A DNA stretch of 64,000 nucleotides from Burhinus oedicnemus (Eukaryota; Chordata; Aves; Charadriiformes; Burhinidae): the NCBI GenBank assembly GCA_008921705.1, contig VFFE01006593.1, forward strand, positions 1 to 64,000. Direction: 5' to 3'. The notes under the pieces were generated by a model, which was given only the letters and a program-made list of their open reading frames with translations, did no database searches and was not told where the DNA came from. Both the position numbers and the translations under genes were made by a program. Below are positions 50,842-64,000 of this stretch, piece after piece (the stretch's first letter is position 1; each line of letters starts with the position of its first letter).

Positions 50842-51325
50842 CCCTCACTACAAGACAGACATTGAGGTATCGGAGCGTATCCAGAGAAGTGCAGTGAAGC
50901 TGGTGAAGGGTCTAAAGCACAAGTCTTATAAGGAGCAGCTGAGGGAACTGGGGTTGTTTAGCCTGGAGAAGAGGAGGCTGAGGGGAGACCTTATTGCACT
51001 CTACAACTACCTGAAAGGNNNNNNNNNNNNNNNNNNNNTCTTCTCCCAAGTAACAAGTGATAGGATGAGAGGAAATGGCCTCAAGTTGCACCCGGGGAGG
51101 TTTAGGATGGATATCAGGAAAAATTTCTTCACAGAAAGGGTTAGCAAACATTGGAACAGGCTGCCCAGGGAAGTGGTGGAGTCACCATCCCTGGAGGTAT
51201 TTAAAAGTCGAGTAGACGTGGTGCTGAGGGACATGGTTTAGTGGTGGTTTTGCCAGTGTCAGGATTATGGTTGGGCTCAATGATCTTAAAGGTCTCCTCC
51301 AACCTACATGATTCTAGGATTAGTA
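50842..51325 (+). mobile_element. CR1 LINE 3' segment containing an assembly gap
   Basis: Plus-oriented CR1: CTCACTACAAGACAGACATT, GAGCGTATCCAGAGAAG, then TTTAGCCTGGAGAAGAGGAG at the left; AGGAAAAATTTCTTCACAG, GGCTGCCCAGGGAAGTGGTG and CTCCAACCTACATGATTCTA at the right. It encodes the last part of ORF2 (50894-51241), interrupted by the N run. The two sides are continuous in the CR1 consensus, so the gap hides only a short G-rich piece. This is one of the younger-looking copies in the window. Confidence 0.96.
51019..51038. other. Assembly gap (20 Ns)
   Basis: Twenty Ns lie between CTGAAAGG and TCTTCTCCCAAG inside a CR1. In the CR1 consensus as I recall it, a couple of dozen G-rich bases belong here, so the true gap is close to the drawn size. 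Confidence 0.99.
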
Positions 51326-52048
51326 TTCAGATCAAATAACCGATACAAAAGTAATAAAGTTTTCCTCCTTTCCTACTTCAGATTCCTCTATTTCTTATCA
51401 AAAGACAGAGTTTGCTTTTTGGGCCACAAAATAGCAATAAAAACTTACGGGCACTGGTTATTTACTGTGACTACCAAGTTAATCTCATAATCAGTGATGG
51501 CCACAACAGAGAAGTGCACCCCTGAAGCTTGCATCATGCTTTGTTTCTAGCTGTGCCTTTACACTTAGAATAGTTATATATCATGAAAGCTGAGTACTCA
51601 GATTGTGTTGTGTCAGTAGTCTGCATAATTTCCCTGGTCCTAGCATTATCCACAAAATCAGTAATTTTGATTCTACCTCTTCTTCCAGGTCATGGAAAAA
51701 GGGTTAGAAATGAGAGGACCATCTAGACATTATCCACTCACAAGTACAGTCTGGAGACGCATCAAACAATTCTGAGCCCACACGCTGTTCAACATTTCTG
51801 AGTATGTATTGCTCTACTGTCTTTAGGAATCATCCAGTAACAAGATAAACACCTTAAACCAGCAACAAGTCAAATATCCTAAAGTAATGTAAGTATGCTA
51901 TATAGTATCATTTTAATCAACCAACCATGTAATTCTGCCCCCAACAATATTAGGCTGGTTCTATTCTCCTTAAGACTGTGATGAATGGTCTTCATTGGAT
52001 TTCATTCCTTTAATTGTTAGGCAATTCCATTATCAGTCACACCGTTAC

Positions 52049-52108
52049 TTTATTTGGGAACCTATATCTTAAGATTTCTTTATGTGGGAGCCTTTATCTT
52101 AAATTTTG
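52049..52108. repeat. Diverged 30-bp tandem duplication
   Basis: Two adjacent 30-bp units (52049-52078, 52079-52108), TTTATTTGGGAACCTATATC... and TTTATGTGGGAGCCTTTATC..., agree at 24 of 30 positions. Confidence 0.85.
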
Positions 52109-52270
52109 TAACTACAATGACAGAACATGAGTGGGAACCTCTGAGGTAGCAGGAACCATCTGCCTTCAGTTCAAAGGCAACAGAGATATTTGCCATGTTA
52201 CTATGTATTAATGCCTTTTCCTTCTATATTATGCAAAAGTAAACATGTAATATGCATGATTCTTCAATAA

Positions 52271-52340
52271 TAATTCCTTTAATAATCTAATAATCTTAAT
52301 ATAATTTCTTTAATAATCTAATAATTTAATAATCTAATCA
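52271..52340. repeat. AT-rich tandem repeat, period about 31 bp
   Basis: CTTTAATAATCTAATAAT occurs at about 52277 and about 52308 with near-identical flanks, followed by a partial further copy (TTTAATAATCTAATC). It is a short local duplication in AT-rich DNA. Confidence 0.8.
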
Positions 52341-54235
52341 AGTTTTCCAGTACAAAAGCAGTAAGATATGTTAGACACAGTTATAGTTTTCTAATATTTT
52401 TTTTTCCCCCATGAACAGTTTGCACTGACAATGTTACTGGAGCATCAAAAAGTTCGGTTATTCTCTGCTTTACAAGCCATTCTGTATGGAGATAGCTTGA
52501 AATAATAGACAAAACTAAGAAAGAGTTTTCATTGTCAGGGAATTCAATATTCCTGCCTACAATATTTTGTCCCCGTTATATTAAAACATTTTGATCTTCA
52601 GAATCTGAGAATAATGCAGAATTGCTAACTTTGGTTTCTGAGACTTGTAGCAGAGACTGACATTTACACAAAATCTCAAAAATGTCACTTCGGCTCAGTG
52701 TTTGCACAAAAGTCAATCTGCCCTATACACCAGGAACAGTACCTAAACCCTTCCAACATCTTTTAAGCGTCCACCTCTTGAATAGTGTCCTCTGATAAAT
52801 CTTCAGGCCTTTTCCATTTTTTCTATCAGAGTTAAAATGACCAAGGGTAAAATTACTGCAATATTGAGCAGACAATGTAGTGTCAATTCCCATGATACTC
52901 TAATATTTCAATATCTTGTAACCATTTTGTCCATTTTAGAGAAATTGCATGCAATTGTGATCTCCATTAATGTTATATCCAGAATTTTAAAAATCTCACT
53001 AAGAAGATTTGTTATTCAAAGTGGCCTCAGAGAGCTAAATTAATAGGATGTATTGGTTAAGCCAACTATAAAATATCACAGCCACTGGGATATTAAACAG
53101 CTGAGTTATCCTGGAGACCCTAACAACATCTTTGTCCCTATGGATATGCTAGACTAAGCTTTGCCTTGGTATCTTACAAATTAGCTGCATACCTAGGAAT
53201 ATGTCTTGCTTTCCAGTTTTTGGGGGTTTTTTTGAGCTTAATTCTTCATAACCATTACTAAAACCAAATTACCTTCTCCTTTTTTGTGACCCAAATCTGT
53301 TGAAAACCCTCGATCCTATGATAATTATTTCTTTTGAAAACACGAATAGAACTGCATTATCTTATTGTCAGTTATTGATTGATCATTCTCAAACTTCATC
53401 AACTGGTGCTAACTTTTAAAAGTCATCATCATTTTTCAAAAGCTTCTTAATGATAATTAAAAACAAGTTAAAGCATCTCCTGTTCTCTAGATCAGTTGTC
53501 CCTTGTGCATTTTTGTGGTTGTTTGGGGGTTTTTTTTAAAGCATTTAAAACTGCAGCCTTTTCACTGATCCCTGGCCCAGCAGCTATATAAAAAGAAAAA
53601 ATCACGTCTGCCTCAAACATAAAGGTATTTCACATGTGACAATGACTTCCACCTGTGCATCTCAGAGACTTAAGACTGCCATTTTACTTCTTTGGATGCA
53701 AACACGTTTTAACAGAATAGCCGTCCAGCCATCCCTGACTTCAATGGAAATGCAGCACGCCAACGTATGTGCCCTTCTTCCCTGGCTCAGTGCCACAACC
53801 ACCAGACAAGTAACAAGGCAGGAAAAACACCCTGCCATCAGAAACACTTGAGGAAAGCACCGGGCTGAGCCCCGTGAGAGGACCAAGCAACAGCAGCCAT
53901 GGTGGGACATGGCCACTTGTCCCCACGGAGGAGGCAGGCTCGGAGATACACAGGTTCAAAAGCCACCTTTCTACTACAGCCGAGGGAACGGTCCAGGTGA
54001 CCCATTACCACGCTCCGAAGGCATATTCCTGGCTCCAAATCCCCTCCACCCTGTCTAGCTCTTCCTGCTTTCCTCAGCGCCTCAGGCCCTGAGGCGAGGG
54101 GTTGCAAAACTCTCCACGTACAAACAGGCAAGAGGCAGGAAGGGCAGTGTGTGAGGAGACACAGGGATCCCCACGGCCTCCCAAACGTGCAGGGATCCTT
54201 AGTCCGCCTCCTCCTCGCCTGAAAAAGAGGAAACA

Positions 54236-54285
54236 CGAAAAATACACTCGTTAACGCCAACGAAAAATACACTCGTTAACGCCAA
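54236..54285. repeat. Perfect 25-bp tandem duplication upstream of MFSD9
   Basis: Two identical 25-bp units (54236-54260, 54261-54285) are followed by a partial third start CGAAAAA at 54286. Each unit carries CTCGTTAACGCC, with the palindromic core CGTTAACG. It sits about 140 bp upstream of the MFSD9 start codon, at the CpG-island edge. Confidence 0.95.
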
Positions 54286-54427
54286 CGAAAAAACGGAGGT
54301 TTGCCACCGCTCCCCGCCCCACCGCCTCCGTGTTCCCGCCGCGCCGCCAGCACCGCGCATGCCCAGCACCAGCGCCGCCGCGCCGTCGGCCGCGCCGGGG
54401 CGCGGGCCCGCGGCCGCTACTGGCCGG

Positions 54428-62564
<8,137 letters not shown>

Positions 62565-63425
62565 CTGCAAATTTGGATTGCATCAATGTATCTTACAGGA
62601 AAGGCAAAGTGAATCAACCTCGGGTGATGCTTACACCTGCCAGACTTACACAGTGGTAACAGGATCTTTTAAGAGGACACATTATGTTCACTTGGAGGCA
62701 AGTACATACAAATATTTCTGCTGGAGGGATGTTAACTCTAGGCAAATCTTATTCTAACTGGTACCACTAGAACATTTGTGAGGGACAGCTGTTGCTGTAT
62801 TGTACTGGATGGGATTTTTTTACAGATTTTTAACCTTTTTAGAGGGGAAAAAAGAATGACATGAAATACACAAATCCTGCTTGTAGCTCACATTTGAAAC
62901 AGTGTTTAGATTGATAGAGTGTTACAAGACAGAAATTGAGTCTTCTTATTTAATTAGAAGTGAATTTTTATTACTTAATCAGAAGGAGAATTTGCAATAT
63001 AGCTGGTTAGCCTTAATTTCTTATGCTGTGGTCTGCTGCCATTTGTCTGCTGTGACAGTAGCTTAATTAACAGGGTGTTTGCTTATGTGATTTTGTTAAG
63101 CGTACTTTGTCTACTAAACTTGCTGCACAGCATGGTTAGGCACCTTGCAGTAGCCATCTGAGCCCTGCTGATTCCTGGACTTTCCCAGGTAACAAGATTG
63201 GGTATATGCTAATTTCATGTATTAGAAGGCCTAAAATGGACAATTTTAGAATAATACGGGGTCATTCAGACTGAAACTGAGACTGAATGTAAGCTTTATT
63301 GAAACTTGAACTGGTGGTTTCTGTTTAGTAATAACTTTACTGAGCAACTTTGTCATAAATTATTTGTTAATATTTCCTGTGCAATTTTTCTACCTTTATT
63401 TTAAGAATAAATTTGTTTCTTAATT
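62565..63425 (+). other. MFSD9: MFSD9 3' UTR with AATAAA at 63406-63411
   Basis: After the TAG the sequence is non-coding and AT-rich. A canonical AATAAA lies at 63406-63411, so cleavage is expected roughly 15-25 nt later, giving a 3' UTR of about 860 nt. The end is inferred from the hexamer only. Confidence 0.6.
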
Positions 63426-63763
63426 CTTTTGAATGACTGTTAAAGGTGTGCTGGAGCAACTAGCCATAGTTCATGGATTTGGATTAATGCGTTCTTTCTC
63501 ATCTGCGGAGGTGTAAGTGACATTTCAGTGACAAGAGAAAAACTGTTTATTTGTTGGTATTTTAGTCTTCATTTATCTGCACTGCTTAACTAATGAGAGG
63601 TTACTTACTGTCACAGCTATACTGAGAGTTGTAGTACTCTGCTGTGCTATTTACTATTCAAGCTCATATTACTTGCCAATCACCGTTTGCGTTTCATTTG
63701 AAACATATAAAAAATGTATTTTGCACTGATAATGTTCCATATGCTTTTCCTAGTATTACTTGA

Positions 63764-63803
63764 TTGTGTTGCAGGTATTTTCAAACACACACTCTCCATC
63801 TCT
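63764..63803 (+). pseudogene. Second copy of the MFSD9 intron 4/exon 5 junction
   Basis: These 40 bases match 61009-61048 at 38 positions: the last 11 bases of intron 4 (TTGTGTTGCAG) plus the first 29 bases of exon 5, coding [10 protein letters not shown]. The match stops abruptly at CTTGCTGGGG. Upstream, weaker similarity continues (TTTTGCACTGA at 63719 versus TTTTGGACTGA at 60970). From the duplicated acceptor an open frame of 62 codons runs to TAA at 63960-63962. Because intronic bases are included, this is a DNA-level copy, not a retrocopy. Confidence 0.85.
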
Positions 63804-64000
63804 TGCTGGGGATTTTTTTTGATTAAAAACAATTTAGTTATCTATCTCCTTGAACACATCCATGCAAATAGTGTTGCTGCTTCAGGAGAGTCACAGATGT
63901 TGTTTTGCATTTTTTTATTTTTATTTTCTTCTTTACCTTTCCCAGTGCTTGCTATCATTTAAATCCTTCTTGACACCTCAGTGATTCCAGTGACAGCACC

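Larger units (their letters stand above)
51326..54235. other. Intergenic upstream of MFSD9, no gene recognised
   Basis: AT-rich to about 53.6 kb, then rising GC toward the MFSD9 promoter. It contains the two small tandem duplications near 52.1 and 52.3 kb. Open frames near 53.6-54.2 kb overlap on both strands and lack similarity. Confidence 0.6.

Noticed and set aside
50894..51241. 115-codon plus-strand frame
   Set aside because: It is the C-terminal part of CR1 ORF2, read through the N gap; not a host gene.
43018..54427. Bidirectional promoter for the head-to-head pair
   Set aside because: Start codons are 11.4 kb apart, the MFSD9 CpG island is far from TMEM182, and three CR1 pieces lie between.

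Overview
The window looks like a piece of an avian chromosome (low-density vertebrate genes, GT-AG introns, CpG islands, and CR1-type LINE fragments as the dominant interspersed repeat). No bacterial, plasmid or phage signal is present. The species cannot be fixed from the sequence; bird is favoured over other sauropsids because of the CR1 subtypes and compact introns. There is one assembly gap (20 Ns at 51019-51038), inside a CR1 copy.

Two protein-coding genes can be reconstructed exon by exon, arranged head to head. TMEM182 is on the minus strand: five coding exons between 43017 and 20522, 702 nt including the stop, 233 aa, a four-pass claudin/PMP22-like muscle membrane protein. MFSD9 is on the plus strand: six coding exons between 54428 and 62564, 1371 nt including the stop, 456 aa, an orphan major-facilitator transporter with a CpG-island promoter and a poly(A) signal at 63406. 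The MFSD9-TMEM182 neighbourhood and divergent orientation match the order known in human (2q12), so this is conserved synteny. The start codons are 11.4 kb apart, so a shared promoter is unlikely, and nothing in the sequence suggests the two genes act together.

Layout: 1-20.1 kb, non-coding sequence downstream of TMEM182, with a GGAA microsatellite at the left edge, one old CR1 tail (9.5 kb), an orphan CpG island holding a 39-bp tandem repeat (12.6-12.9 kb) and an AT-rich stretch with repeated homeodomain-type cores (18.7-19.0 kb). 20.1-43.0 kb, TMEM182, whose largest introns are 11.4 kb (carrying a long, internally deleted CR1) and 8.7 kb. 43.0-54.2 kb, intergenic, with three CR1 fragments, an A30 tract, an alternating inverted repeat and small tandem duplications. 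54.2-63.4 kb, MFSD9. 63.4-64.0 kb, downstream flank holding an unexpected second copy of the MFSD9 intron 4/exon 5 junction.

No undescribed multi-gene system is visible. The most unusual items are the duplicated MFSD9 splice acceptor plus exon start at 63764-63803, the orphan CpG island, the three-copy alternating palindrome at 44571-44610, and the perfect 25-bp tandem duplication just upstream of MFSD9.
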